A DNA stretch of 64,000 nucleotides from positions 4,154,001 through 4,218,000 of the forward strand of contig NZ_JAANOV010000001.1 of the NCBI RefSeq assembly GCF_011758745.1. The letters are read 5' to 3'. This document shows, one piece after another, positions 17,498 through 25,256 of the stretch. The notes beneath the pieces are model-generated. The model worked only from the letters and a program-made list of their open reading frames with translations. It had not been told where the DNA came from and ran no database searches. This stretch comes from Amycolatopsis granulosa. Lineage in GTDB: Bacteria > Actinomycetota > Actinomycetes > Mycobacteriales > Pseudonocardiaceae. Made by a program: the position numbers and the translations under genes. Position 1 is the first letter of the stretch; the number at the start of each line of letters is the position of its first letter.

Positions 17498-18205
17498 GTG
17501 CCCCGACCGAAGCCCCGCGCCCTGACCGAACTCGACGCCGCGGTCGCCGGATGCCGCCGATGCCCGCGCCTGGTCGCGTGGCGGGAGGAGGTCGCCGCGA
17601 CCAAACGCGCCGCGTTCGCGGACTGGACCTACTGGGGGCGGCCGGTGCCCGGGTTCGGCCCGGCGGACGCGTCGCTGGCGATCGTCGGGCTGGCGCCGGC
17701 CGCCCACGGCGCCAACCGGACCGGCCGGATGTTCACCGGCGACCGCTCCGGGGACTTCCTCTACCAGGCCCTCTACGACATCGGGCTGGCGTCGCAGCCG
17801 ACGTCGACGCACCTCGGCGACGGCCTCGAGCTGCGCGGGGTGCGGATCACGGCGCCGGTCAAGTGCGCTCCGCCGGCCAACAAGCCACTGCCGTCGGAGC
17901 GGGACAACTGCCGGCCCTGGCTGGTGCGGGAGTTCGAGCTGTTACTTCCGACACTCCGCGCGGTGGTCGTGCTCGGCGCGTTCGGCTGGCAGGCGCTGCT
18001 GCCGGTCCTCGCCCAGACCTGGCCGGTGCCCAGACCGGCGCCGAAGTTCGGCCACGGCGCGCACTTCGTCCTGCCGGGAACCCCGGATCTCCACCTTTTT
18101 GGGTCATTTCACGTCTCGCAGCAAAACACTTTCACCGGACGCCTCACGCCGGCGATGCTGCGCGACGTGCTGAGCCGCGCGGCCGCGGTGGCGGGACTCC
18201 TCTGA
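17498..18205 (+). CDS. udgB: Family-5 uracil-DNA glycosylase UdgB (Fe-S)
   Basis: A 235-residue Fe-S uracil-DNA glycosylase excising uracil, ethenocytosine or hypoxanthine. Cluster ligands are visible: CRRC (Cys19, Cys22), KCAPPANKP and DNC. The active-site block GLAPAAHGANRTGRMFTGD (64-82) carries the family-5 motif, and FGSFHVSQQNT is motif 2. GTG at 17498 follows a CACACT hexamer by six nt. A TTA leucine codon, rare in this genome, occurs at 17942-17944 (codon 149), and the only tRNA in the window reads UUA. A mycobacterial orthologue is well known. Confidence 0.92.
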   Translation: MPRPKPRALTELDAAVAGCRRCPRLVAWREEVAATKRAAFADWTYWGRPVPGFGPADASLAIVGLAPAAHGANRTGRMFTGDRSGDFLYQALYDIGLASQPTSTHLGDGLELRGVRITAPVKCAPPANKPLPSERDNCRPWLVREFELLLPTLRAVVVLGAFGWQALLPVLAQTWPVPRPAPKFGHGAHFVLPGTPDLHLFGSFHVSQQNTFTGRLTPAMLRDVLSRAAAVAGLL

Positions 18206-18226
18206 ATCGTTTCGCCCTGGACCGGC

Positions 18227-18252
18227 GACCCCCGTCACAGGTGACGAGGGTC
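18227..18252. terminator. Hairpin between udgB and ndh
   Basis: GACCCCCGTCAC (18227-18238) and GTGACGAGGGTC (18241-18252) form a 12-bp stem with one mismatch and a minimal loop. It lies 21 nt after the udgB stop and 38 nt before ndh. It probably terminates udgB transcription. Confidence 0.55.
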
Positions 18253-18290
18253 TACGCGCGGTCCGGCGGTGGGGGTGGGAAGATGGGTGC

Positions 18291-19616
18291 ATGGCCGCAG
18301 CGAAGTCGGAACCGACTCGGATCCTCATTCTGGGTGGTGGGTACGTCGGGCTTTACACCGCGTTGGGACTCCAGAAGAAGCTCCGCGCCAACGAAGCCTC
18401 CGTGACGATCGTCGACCCTCAGCCGCACATGACCTATCAGCCGTTCCTGCCGGAAGCGGCGGCTGGGGCCATCGAACCGCGCCACGTCGTGGTGCCGCTG
18501 CGGCGAGTGCTCAAGCGCTGCCACGTGCTCACGGCGCGTGTGAACAAGATCGAGCACGAGCGCAAGACCGTCACCGTGGAGGCCGCCGACGGCCACATCG
18601 AGCAGCTGAACTACGACGTGCTCGTGGTCGCGCTCGGCGCCGTCCCGCGGCTGCTGCCGATCCCCGGCCTCGCCGAGGAGGGCATCGGCATCAAGACCAT
18701 CGGTGAGGCCATCTACCTGCGTAACCACGTGCTGACCAAGCTCGACCAGGCCGCCAGCACCCTCGACCCCGAGCTGCGCAAGCGCCTGCTGACGTTCACC
18801 GTCGTCGGTGGCGGGTTCGCCGGTATCGAGGCGCTCGCCGAGCTCGAGGACATGAGCCGCTTCGCGACGCGGTACTACGAGAACATCGCGCCGGAGGACA
18901 TCCGGTGGGTGCTCGTCGAGGCCGCCGGCCGGATCCTGCCCGAGGTCCGCGAGACGCTCGGCGTGTGGACGGTCGAGCAGCTGGAGAAGCGCGGCATCGA
19001 GGTGTACCTGTCGACGGCGGCGAAGTCGTTCGAGAACGGGCACGTGGTGCTCTCCGACGGCACCGAGTTCGACAGCGACACGATCATCTGGACCGCCGGT
19101 GTGAAGGCCAACCCGGTGCTGGCCAACTCGGACCTGCCGATCGACAAGCGCGGCCGGGTCGAGGCGACCGCCGCGCTGCAGGTCGTCGGTCACCCGGACG
19201 TCTGGACCGCCGGTGACAACGCGGCCGTCCCGGACCTCTCACGCACCGAGTCCGACCCGACAGCCACCTGCCCGCCGAACGCGCAGCACGCCGTCCGGCA
19301 GGCGCGGCACCTGGCGAACAACATCATCAAGGTGCTGCGCGGCGGCCAGCCGACGGACTACTTCCACAAGAACCTCGGCGCGGTGGCCGGCCTGGGCCTG
19401 CACAAGGGTGTCGCCGACGCGCTGAACATGAAGATCAAGGGCTTCCCGGCCTGGCTGTTCCACCGCGGCTACCACCTCAAGGCGATGCCCACCTTCAACC
19501 GCAAGGTGCGCATCCTGCTGGACTGGATGCTCGGCGGTCTGTTCCGCCGCGAGGTCGTGTCGCTGGGGCAGATCAACAACCCGAAGGAAGAGTTCACGCG
19601 GGCGTCGAAGTCCTGA
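18291..19616 (+). CDS. ndh: Type II NADH:quinone oxidoreductase
   Basis: A 441-residue monotopic flavoenzyme feeding electrons from NADH to menaquinone without proton pumping. The FAD-binding ILILGGGYVGLYTAL is near residue 11 and the NAD-binding FTVVGGGFAGIEALAEL near 166. The WTAGVKANP and VWTAGDNAAVPDL blocks contact FAD. The C-terminal amphipathic region (FPAWLFHRGYHL, RRE near the end) should attach to the membrane. ATG at 18291 with GAAGAT six nt upstream suggests leaderless translation. It is the principal NADH dehydrogenase of mycobacteria-like respiratory chains. Confidence 0.95.
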   Translation: MAAAKSEPTRILILGGGYVGLYTALGLQKKLRANEASVTIVDPQPHMTYQPFLPEAAAGAIEPRHVVVPLRRVLKRCHVLTARVNKIEHERKTVTVEAADGHIEQLNYDVLVVALGAVPRLLPIPGLAEEGIGIKTIGEAIYLRNHVLTKLDQAASTLDPELRKRLLTFTVVGGGFAGIEALAELEDMSRFATRYYENIAPEDIRWVLVEAAGRILPEVRETLGVWTVEQLEKRGIEVYLSTAAKSFENGHVVLSDGTEFDSDTIIWTAGVKANPVLANSDLPIDKRGRVEATAALQVVGHPDVWTAGDNAAVPDLSRTESDPTATCPPNAQHAVRQARHLANNIIKVLRGGQPTDYFHKNLGAVAGLGLHKGVADALNMKIKGFPAWLFHRGYHLKAMPTFNRKVRILLDWMLGGLFRREVVSLGQINNPKEEFTRASKS

Positions 19617-19658
19617 CCTCCGCTGGGGACGCGGGCACCGTTCGCTTAGGCTGGCGGT

Positions 19659-19732
19659 GCCCCCGTAGCCCAACCGGCAGAGGCAGTCGACTTAAAATCG
19701 ATTCAGTGCGGGTTCGAACCCCGTCGGGGGCA
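19659..19732 (+). tRNA. tRNA with anticodon UAA (Leu), short variable loop
   Basis: A complete 74-nt cloverleaf: acceptor GCCCCCG/CGGGGGC (19659-19665 with 19725-19731), discriminator A19732, D-arm GCCC/AGGC, anticodon stem GTCGA/TCGAT, loop CTTAAAA giving UAA, a 5-nt variable loop (TCAGT) and T-arm GCGGG-TTCGAAC-CCCGT. The sequence continues CC but no CCA is fully encoded. The anticodon reads UUA leucine. Canonical tRNA-Leu has a long variable arm (~85 nt), which is absent here. A tyrosine-recombinase relic lies just downstream, so its 3' end is a likely former attachment site. Confidence 0.9.
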
Positions 19733-19800
19733 CCGAATCGCAGGTCAGCGGGTTGAGGTAGGGATCTCATGATCACTTCTACTCCACTTTCGGTTGACCC

Positions 19801-19905
19801 TCACAAGATGACCTCGAGCGCAGCGGCGTGCTCCGGTGACACGGCACCCCGGCCCATGTACACGTCCTGCGTCATCGACGGCTTCGCATGGCCGAGCTCC
19901 CAGGC
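19801..19905 (-). pseudogene. C-terminal scrap of a tyrosine-recombinase integrase
   Basis: The minus strand upstream of the stop at 19801-19803 encodes ELGHAKPSMTQDVYMGR followed by about 15 more residues. LGHxxPSMTxDVYxGR with its Tyr nucleophile is the hallmark C-terminus of actinobacterial integrases (pSAM2/AICE type). Homology stops after about 35 codons; upstream the frame runs out-of-register through the DUF3592 gene. It lies 70 bp from the 3' end of the UAA tRNA, where such elements integrate. I read it as the scar of a lost integrated element. Confidence 0.75.
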
Positions 19906-19922
19906 GCCGAGCGACGGGCACC

Positions 19923-21017
19923 TCACCTGACTGCCCGGCGGCGCCGGGAGGAGCGGCGGCGGGGGCGCGGAGGCGGACGCAGCCGGTCTTCCGCCCGCAC
20001 CGGGACCAGGTACGGGCGCTTGCCGTAGTCCCGCTCGACCAGCATGACCATCGGCCAGGCCTCGCCGCCGATCCAGGCTCGGCGCGGCTCGCCGGCGACG
20101 CGGGTGGCCCGGCGGATCGACACCACGCCGCCCAGTTCCAGGGTGCTCCGGTCCGGGTAGGTCACGAAGATCCGTCCGACATCGTCGACCACGACCGAGG
20201 CCGGGTGCCAGCCGGTGCGCCGCACCGCCGCGTACCGCCGGAGCCAGCTCACCGAGGCCGCCCCGGCGATCAGGACACCGATCAGCCCGACCGGGAACGG
20301 CACGCCGCCCAGCCACGTCTCGAAGTCGGTGGGGTTCTCGTCCTCGGGTGTGCGGACCCTCGCGGGATCCGCGGGATCGTAGATGACGGTGACGGGGTCG
20401 CCCACCGCGAACTGCTTCCGGTGCTCGAGCTTGATCCTGGCGGTCCGGGACGTTTCGCCGAGCGGGTAGCAGACGTAGATCGCCCAGAGGCCCCTGTGCG
20501 GTGTGTACGTTCCGACCACCGTGCCGGTGACCCTCGTGCCGTGGTCGAGCCGGTCCTGCGAGTCCCGCGTGAGCTGGCCGATCGCCACCCAGCCGATGAC
20601 CAACGGCACGAGGAAGATCACGGCTATCGCGGCGTTCCGCGCAGCGACCAGCAGGACGTGCGTCGTCTGCGGGCCCATGGTGGGATCGGCGGGAGTGGAC
20701 GGCAGCCACTTCACCGGTTCCACGGCCGGGCGGCCGGCCGCCCAGGCCGCCGCGAGTCGCCGCCGCCGGTCTCGTGCCCGCTGGTGCCAGTAGCGAGCCC
20801 GCATCCCGATGACGACAGCGAGCGCGCCGACCAACACGTCGATAGCCGTAAAGACGCCCAGGTCGCGCGACACACCGCCCTCGACCACCTCGGCGATCGC
20901 GCCGGCGACGAACACGCACACCACGGCGGAGACGAGCGTGCAAGCGGCGAGGAACCAGTTCCTGGTGCGCCGGAATCTTCGTACGTCGTCGTCCTGGCCG
21001 GGGTCGCCTAGATCCAC
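19923..21017 (-). CDS. DUF3592-like multi-pass membrane protein
   Basis: A 364-residue protein with about four transmembrane helices: two near the N-terminus (~22-45 and ~55-72), one around 125-147 and one around 240-262. Between the last two lies a soluble beta-rich segment with VTGTVVGTYT, KQFAVGDPVTVIYDPADPARVR, the recognisable DUF3592 pattern (extracytoplasmic or cytosolic beta domain). The tail is Arg/Pro-rich. GTG at 21017 is the only sensible start. No function is established. It lies next to the integrase relic, so it may be cargo or flanking chromosome; its codon usage looks like the neighbours. Confidence 0.7.
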   Translation of the reverse strand: MDLGDPGQDDDVRRFRRTRNWFLAACTLVSAVVCVFVAGAIAEVVEGGVSRDLGVFTAIDVLVGALAVVIGMRARYWHQRARDRRRRLAAAWAAGRPAVEPVKWLPSTPADPTMGPQTTHVLLVAARNAAIAVIFLVPLVIGWVAIGQLTRDSQDRLDHGTRVTGTVVGTYTPHRGLWAIYVCYPLGETSRTARIKLEHRKQFAVGDPVTVIYDPADPARVRTPEDENPTDFETWLGGVPFPVGLIGVLIAGAASVSWLRRYAAVRRTGWHPASVVVDDVGRIFVTYPDRSTLELGGVVSIRRATRVAGEPRRAWIGGEAWPMVMLVERDYGKRPYLVPVRAEDRLRPPPRPRRRSSRRRRAVR

Positions 21018-21125
21018 AACTTCGACATTACCGCGTTTTCACAGCTGAAGTGCCACGTCAGCGGCGGCGACAGTCCGCCTACCAGGTCGGACATGGGGTT
21101 CACCGGCCAACCCACCGCCCCGCAG

Positions 21126-21181
21126 GAGCGAACACGGCGCGACGTGCGGCGAACACGCCGGTGCGGGCGGCGTGTTGGCCG
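21126..21181. repeat. Intergenic AACACGC repeat, copy 2
   Basis: Between 21018 and 21290 lie three units of the AACACGC family: GCGAACACGGCGC (21128-21140), GCGGCGAACACGCCG (21146-21160) and, inverted, CGGCGTGTTGGCC (about 21168-21180). The last two can pair as a stem with a short loop. The rest of this 273-nt gap shows no gene. Confidence 0.65.
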
Positions 21182-21290
21182 CTCCGCTGGCGGGAACGCA
21201 GCCGCTGGCGCGCCGGGCATCCCCTGCGCGGGCGAGGCCGAACGGAGGCGCCGCCGCAGGGTCACGACCGCGACGGCGCCTCCCGGTCGC

Positions 21291-21620
21291 TCAGTCCCCG
21301 CCTTCCTGCCGCCGGTGGTGGCGTCCGCCGGGGCTGAGGTGGTGGCGCCACCGCGCCGGCCGGTTCGTCTCGTGGCGGTTGCCGGCCCGGGAACCGCTGC
21401 CCAGGACGTCTCCGGCGGCGACCAGGTGCTCCGCGCCGTCCGCGTCGGTTATCGGCACGAGCACCCCCGCCTTCGCATCCGTCCGGCACTTCCCGGACAC
21501 CACACCCACGCGCACGGTCACCTTGTCCGGCCCGTCGTCGTGGCGGTCGAGGTACATCAGCCGTTCCCCGACCGGGAAGGAGTCCGCCTGCAGCTGGTGG
21601 TCGTGGGACGTGGTCGCCAT
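21291..21620 (-). CDS. Small hypothetical protein
   Basis: A 109-residue soluble protein I do not recognise. ATG at 21620 is chosen over the ATG at 21638 because GAGGGGAG lies eight nt upstream of it. The N-terminal ~70 residues look like a small beta barrel (GERLMYLDRHDDGPDKVTVR, VLVPITDADGAEHLVAAGD), reminiscent of short DUF1918-type or SH3-like folds. The last ~35 residues are His/Arg-rich and disordered, possibly nucleic-acid or metal binding. It is followed on the same strand, upstream, by a GAF-ANTAR regulator 128 nt away. Function unknown. Confidence 0.55.
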   Translation of the reverse strand: MATTSHDHQLQADSFPVGERLMYLDRHDDGPDKVTVRVGVVSGKCRTDAKAGVLVPITDADGAEHLVAAGDVLGSGSRAGNRHETNRPARWRHHLSPGGRHHRRQEGGD

Positions 21621-21748
21621 CCGGTGCTCCCCTCGCATTTCGTTCCAACAGCGGGTTCCGCCGGGGTCCGGAGCGGGTGGTCCGCCGCCTGCTTGCCTCC
21701 TGGCGACGACGACCCGATGCTAACCGGCAACTGTGCGGAACACGACCC

Positions 21749-22399
21749 TCAGTTCCGCGGGAACCGCACCGGATCACCGCCGTCGACGATCGCCCGCGCG
21801 AGGTCGGCAACGCGCTGGTTGTGGTCGCGTGCGTACCGTCGCAGGCCCTCGAACGCCGTGTGCACACCGATCTTGTACCGCTCGGCGAGCATGCCCTTGG
21901 CCTGCTCGATGACGATCCGGCTGTCCAGTGCCGTCCGCAGCTGCTGCAGATCCCGTTGCTGGATCAGGCGAAGCGCCGCGGCGCGCGCGAGCGGACGTGC
22001 GGCGCGCCCGGCGTCGCCACCGGGGTCGAACAGGCACAGTGCCCCGAACAGGTCACCGCCCACCGCGATCGGCACGGTGTGTACCGAGGAGTAACCGGCT
22101 TCCGCGCAGGCGGCGGAGAACCGCGGCCACGGCCCGCTACCCGGTGATCCACTGTGGAGGCACTCCGCGGCGGGACCGTCGCCGTGCTCGAGCTGGAACC
22201 GCACGAGCGCGGGGCCATTTCCCGTACCGGCAACGGTTTCCGGCCGGTCCCCGGGAAAACGCAGCAGCACGCCGGCGTCCCGCGCCGGCGCGAGGACGAC
22301 CGAGTGCGCGGCGAGATCCCGCGCGAACCGGTTCGAGTCGAAGCCGTCCGCCTCGTGAGCCAGCAGTTCGAGCAGGGCGTCGGTCAGTTCGGTGCCCAT
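21749..22399 (-). CDS. GAF-ANTAR RNA-binding antiterminator-type regulator
   Basis: A 216-residue regulator with an N-terminal GAF sensor domain (~10-150; SSVHTVPIAVGGDLFGALCLFD is its core, split as VHTVPIAVGGDLFGAL and CLFD) and a C-terminal ANTAR domain (~155-210): LDSRIVIEQAKGMLAE, then the helical AFEGLRRYARDHNQRV with conserved Ala and aromatic residues. ANTAR proteins bind paired RNA hexaloop hairpins and prevent termination; GAF-ANTAR proteins are very common in Pseudonocardiaceae and mycobacteria. ATG at 22399 follows GGGAGGGTGACCCG. Target RNAs and ligand unknown. Confidence 0.88.
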   Translation of the reverse strand: MGTELTDALLELLAHEADGFDSNRFARDLAAHSVVLAPARDAGVLLRFPGDRPETVAGTGNGPALVRFQLEHGDGPAAECLHSGSPGSGPWPRFSAACAEAGYSSVHTVPIAVGGDLFGALCLFDPGGDAGRAARPLARAAALRLIQQRDLQQLRTALDSRIVIEQAKGMLAERYKIGVHTAFEGLRRYARDHNQRVADLARAIVDGGDPVRFPRN

Positions 22400-22531
22400 C
22401 GGGTCACCCTCCCGTGTCCCGGAGCGATACCCGCGCCGAGCGCGCCGAGAACTAGGCCGAACGGGTGAACCACGATGGGTCGTTGATCCACTCTCCACCG
22501 TGCTCGACCAGCGGTTTCCGCTCGGATCGGG

Positions 22532-24097
22532 TCACGGTGCCAGGTCTGCCGGGTCGTACTTGCAGGAGGCGTTCCACAGCAGGAACGAGTCGATGCCGTT
22601 CGCTCGCGCACCGTCCAGCTGCGCGCGGATCTGGTCGCGTCCATAGTGGACCCGCATGCTGAACGCCTGGATCCACGGGATGATCACGCTCTGCGTCCCG
22701 GCCGCCTTCTCCGCGAACGCGGCCAGCGAGCGTTGCGTGATCTCGAGCGGCTGCGACTCCGGATCGGACACCCCGTACTCGCCGGAACCCCAGTGCGACG
22801 GGTAGATCATCGGCGCGATGTAGTCCACCTTGCGCGCCATCACCGTGATGTCCTGCCCGATCTGCGTCGGCCGGCTGACCGCGATGCCGAACACCGACGC
22901 ACCCAGGTACGCGCCTTCCGCGCGCACCGCGTTTCGGCTCTCCGTCAGGAAATCCGCGATCCCCTGCTCCGGGGTGCCGGTCAGGCCGGGGAAACGCAGC
23001 TGTTCGATCGACCCCTCGGGCCGCCGCACGTAGTCGTAGAGGATGTCGTCGAACCCGGCGCGCGCGGCCTCCGTCGCCAGCGCGATGTTGTAGTCCCGCA
23101 CCTCGCGGTTGGCGAAGTTGGTGAACGCGTAGTCGCCGTACCCGCCGGCCCACGGCTGTCCGTCGGCGTTCTGCACGACCCGGTCGTGCCGCCCGGACTC
23201 CCACGACGCCCGGGCGAGGATCGGGTCCCGGAACGCCACCAGCCGCCCGACGATCCGGATGCCGGCCCGGTGCAGTTGTTCGACGACGCCGTTCAGGTCG
23301 TAGTAGTTCTTCGCGGCGCCGATCTCCTTCGCGAGCGGGACCTGGGAGGCGTAACCGACCTCGCCGCTCTCGTCCTTGATGTCCAGCTCGATCGTGTCGA
23401 TCAGCCCGTTCCGGGCCATCTGCAGCACCGGCTCGCGCAGGGCCGGCGCCGTCCACGCCTGCCCGGACATGTGCACGGCCCGCATCCCCGGGTGCCGCGC
23501 GTGCACCGGGACCCGCCCCGCGGCGCGGTTGCCGGCCGCGTCCTGTGCGCCGATCTCGATCTTCGCCGGGGGAGTCGGGAGGGTCACGGTGAAGTTGCCG
23601 AACTCGTTGACCTTCACCTCCTCGCCCTGCACGGTGACCTTGTCCGCACCCTTCGCGGTGCCGCGCAGCGTGACCGGCTTGCGTGGATCGGTGATCTCGA
23701 TCGGCTGGAAGGACAGCTCCGGCGGGGTGTTGTCGACGCTGAACGTCCGCGACACCTCGGCGTCGGGCAGGCCCGGCACCTCGTTCGGCAATCGCGCGAG
23801 GAGGGTGTGCGCCCCGTCGTCGATCTTCAGCGGCGGCAGGATCAGGCGGCTGCCGTCCCGCCGGGTGGCCAGCGACTGGTCGTCCAGCGTGACGACCACC
23901 CGGTCGAGGTCGCTGTCCCGCGCCGCGGTCACCCGGATGGCGCGCAGCGACTCCGCATTCGTCGTCACCCCGTCACCGAGCCCCTGGATGGCCAGCCCGA
24001 ACGGGAGCGACTGCACCACGACCGGGGTCACGGCGACGGCCATCGTCGCGAGGATCGTCACGAGGACCAGGACCGAGTTCTGCCACCGCGTCCCCAT
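22532..24097 (-). CDS. Exported DUF4015 putative glycoside hydrolase
   Basis: A 521-residue exported protein. The start at ATG 24097 is supported by GGGAGGGGTTGC; an upstream frame to 24169 lacks a ribosome site. A signal/anchor helix lies near residues 12-30. Residues ~35-200 form Ig-like beta domains (VTLRGTAKGADKVTVQGEEVKVNEF is a typical bacterial Ig strand set, split here: VTLRGTAKGADKV, VKVNEFGNFTV). The C-terminal ~310 residues are the DUF4015 TIM-barrel, with IELDIKDESGEVGY, YDYVRRPEG and MIYPSHWGSGEYG carrying the conserved acidic residues. The family is predicted to cleave polysaccharide. It is divergent from a polysaccharide deacetylase gene, pointing to cell-surface glycan processing. 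Confidence 0.85.
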   Translation of the reverse strand: MGTRWQNSVLVLVTILATMAVAVTPVVVQSLPFGLAIQGLGDGVTTNAESLRAIRVTAARDSDLDRVVVTLDDQSLATRRDGSRLILPPLKIDDGAHTLLARLPNEVPGLPDAEVSRTFSVDNTPPELSFQPIEITDPRKPVTLRGTAKGADKVTVQGEEVKVNEFGNFTVTLPTPPAKIEIGAQDAAGNRAAGRVPVHARHPGMRAVHMSGQAWTAPALREPVLQMARNGLIDTIELDIKDESGEVGYASQVPLAKEIGAAKNYYDLNGVVEQLHRAGIRIVGRLVAFRDPILARASWESGRHDRVVQNADGQPWAGGYGDYAFTNFANREVRDYNIALATEAARAGFDDILYDYVRRPEGSIEQLRFPGLTGTPEQGIADFLTESRNAVRAEGAYLGASVFGIAVSRPTQIGQDITVMARKVDYIAPMIYPSHWGSGEYGVSDPESQPLEITQRSLAAFAEKAAGTQSVIIPWIQAFSMRVHYGRDQIRAQLDGARANGIDSFLLWNASCKYDPADLAP

Positions 24098-24224
24098 GCA
24101 ACCCCTCCCGCGCCGTGTGCCGAGCAGCGGACGCATTCCCCGGATCCGCGGGGTCATGCCTGAAAGCATCCCTTCGGGTTACACCCTGTTGCCTACGTGC
24201 TACTCACGGCGCACGTTGGAAGGC

Positions 24225-25229
24225 GTGACACCCAAACTGGCTTCCCTCGTCGCGGTCCTGTTCCTGCTCACGGCTTGCACGACGGTGGTTGACGGCCAGG
24301 CGCACGAGCAACGCGACGCCGGGCGGCAGCAGGCGGCGTTCGTGCCGGCGGCGCCGCCGCCCGCCGAGGTCGGGGCCAACGAGCTGGGCCAGGTGCCGGT
24401 GCTGATGTACCACCGGATCGTGGCCCAGCCCAAGTCGGTCTACGACCGCACGCCGGAGGACTTCCGGGCCGAGCTGGAGCGGCTCGACCGGGAGGGTTAC
24501 GTGCCGGTCTCGGCCGCCGACTTCACCGCGCGCCGCCTGGACGTCCCGGCCGGCAAGCACCCGGTGGTGCTCACCTTCGACGACGGCGATCCCAGCCAGT
24601 TCAGGCTCGGCCCGGACGGCGCCCCGGCTCCGGGGACCGCGGTGCGGATCCTGCTCGACTTCGCCGGGACGCACCCGCAGTTCCGCCCGGTGGCCACGCT
24701 CTACGTCAACGCCGAGCCGTTCGGCGACCCCGGTGGCACCCGCACCATCCCGTGGCTGCTGGACCACGGGTTCGACGTCGGCAACCACACGATGACCCAC
24801 GCGAACCTGCGCTCGGCGGGGGAGAGCGCCGTGCAGAGCGAGATCGGGGACCTCGACGCCCTGATCCGCCGGGCGGCCCCGCAGGCCGCCCCGGCGACCA
24901 TCGCGCTGCCCTTCGGCATCCACCCGCGGCCGAAGGAGCTGGCGCTGAACGGCCCCGGCTACCACTACCGGGGGGCCTTCCTGGTCGGGTCGAACCCGTC
25001 GCCGTCGCCCTACACCGCCGGTTTCGACCCGCTCGACATCCCGCGCATCCGCTCGCAGGGGCCGACGGGCGACGAGGCCGAATACGGTTCCTCGGCGTGG
25101 TTGGACAAGCTCGCCAGGAACCGCGCCAGTCTTTACACGTCGGACGGTGACCCGGCGCGGATCTCCTACCCGAAGTCGGACACCGACGAGGTGGCGGCCG
25201 AGTTCCGCGGCCAGGTCAACGCGTACTGA
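24225..25229 (+). CDS. Polysaccharide deacetylase (NodB/CE4-type) lipoprotein
   Basis: A 334-residue lipoprotein: lipobox LLTAC with Cys18 after a short signal. VPVLMYHRIV opens the NodB fold; LTFDDGD supplies the catalytic Asp pair and NHTMTH the metal-binding His residues (H-x-x-x-H motif). A long insert separates TFDDGD from the second strand. It should remove N- or O-acetyl groups from extracellular glycan such as peptidoglycan. GTG at 24225 has GGAAGG immediately upstream. A large open frame 5' of it (from 23376) is antisense to the DUF4015 gene and is not part of the protein. Confidence 0.88.
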   Translation: MTPKLASLVAVLFLLTACTTVVDGQAHEQRDAGRQQAAFVPAAPPPAEVGANELGQVPVLMYHRIVAQPKSVYDRTPEDFRAELERLDREGYVPVSAADFTARRLDVPAGKHPVVLTFDDGDPSQFRLGPDGAPAPGTAVRILLDFAGTHPQFRPVATLYVNAEPFGDPGGTRTIPWLLDHGFDVGNHTMTHANLRSAGESAVQSEIGDLDALIRRAAPQAAPATIALPFGIHPRPKELALNGPGYHYRGAFLVGSNPSPSPYTAGFDPLDIPRIRSQGPTGDEAEYGSSAWLDKLARNRASLYTSDGDPARISYPKSDTDEVAAEFRGQVNAY

Positions 25230-25256
25230 CGATCACGTGACGCTAGGCTGACCCGC

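Noticed and set aside
19906..20943. Extension of the integrase relic as a 380-codon gene
   Set aside because: Only the last ~35 codons resemble an integrase; the rest is Arg/Gly-rich shadow of the DUF3592 gene in another frame.
23376..24224. Long N-terminal extension of the polysaccharide deacetylase
   Set aside because: Antisense to the DUF4015 gene; the lipoprotein signal starts at GTG 24225.
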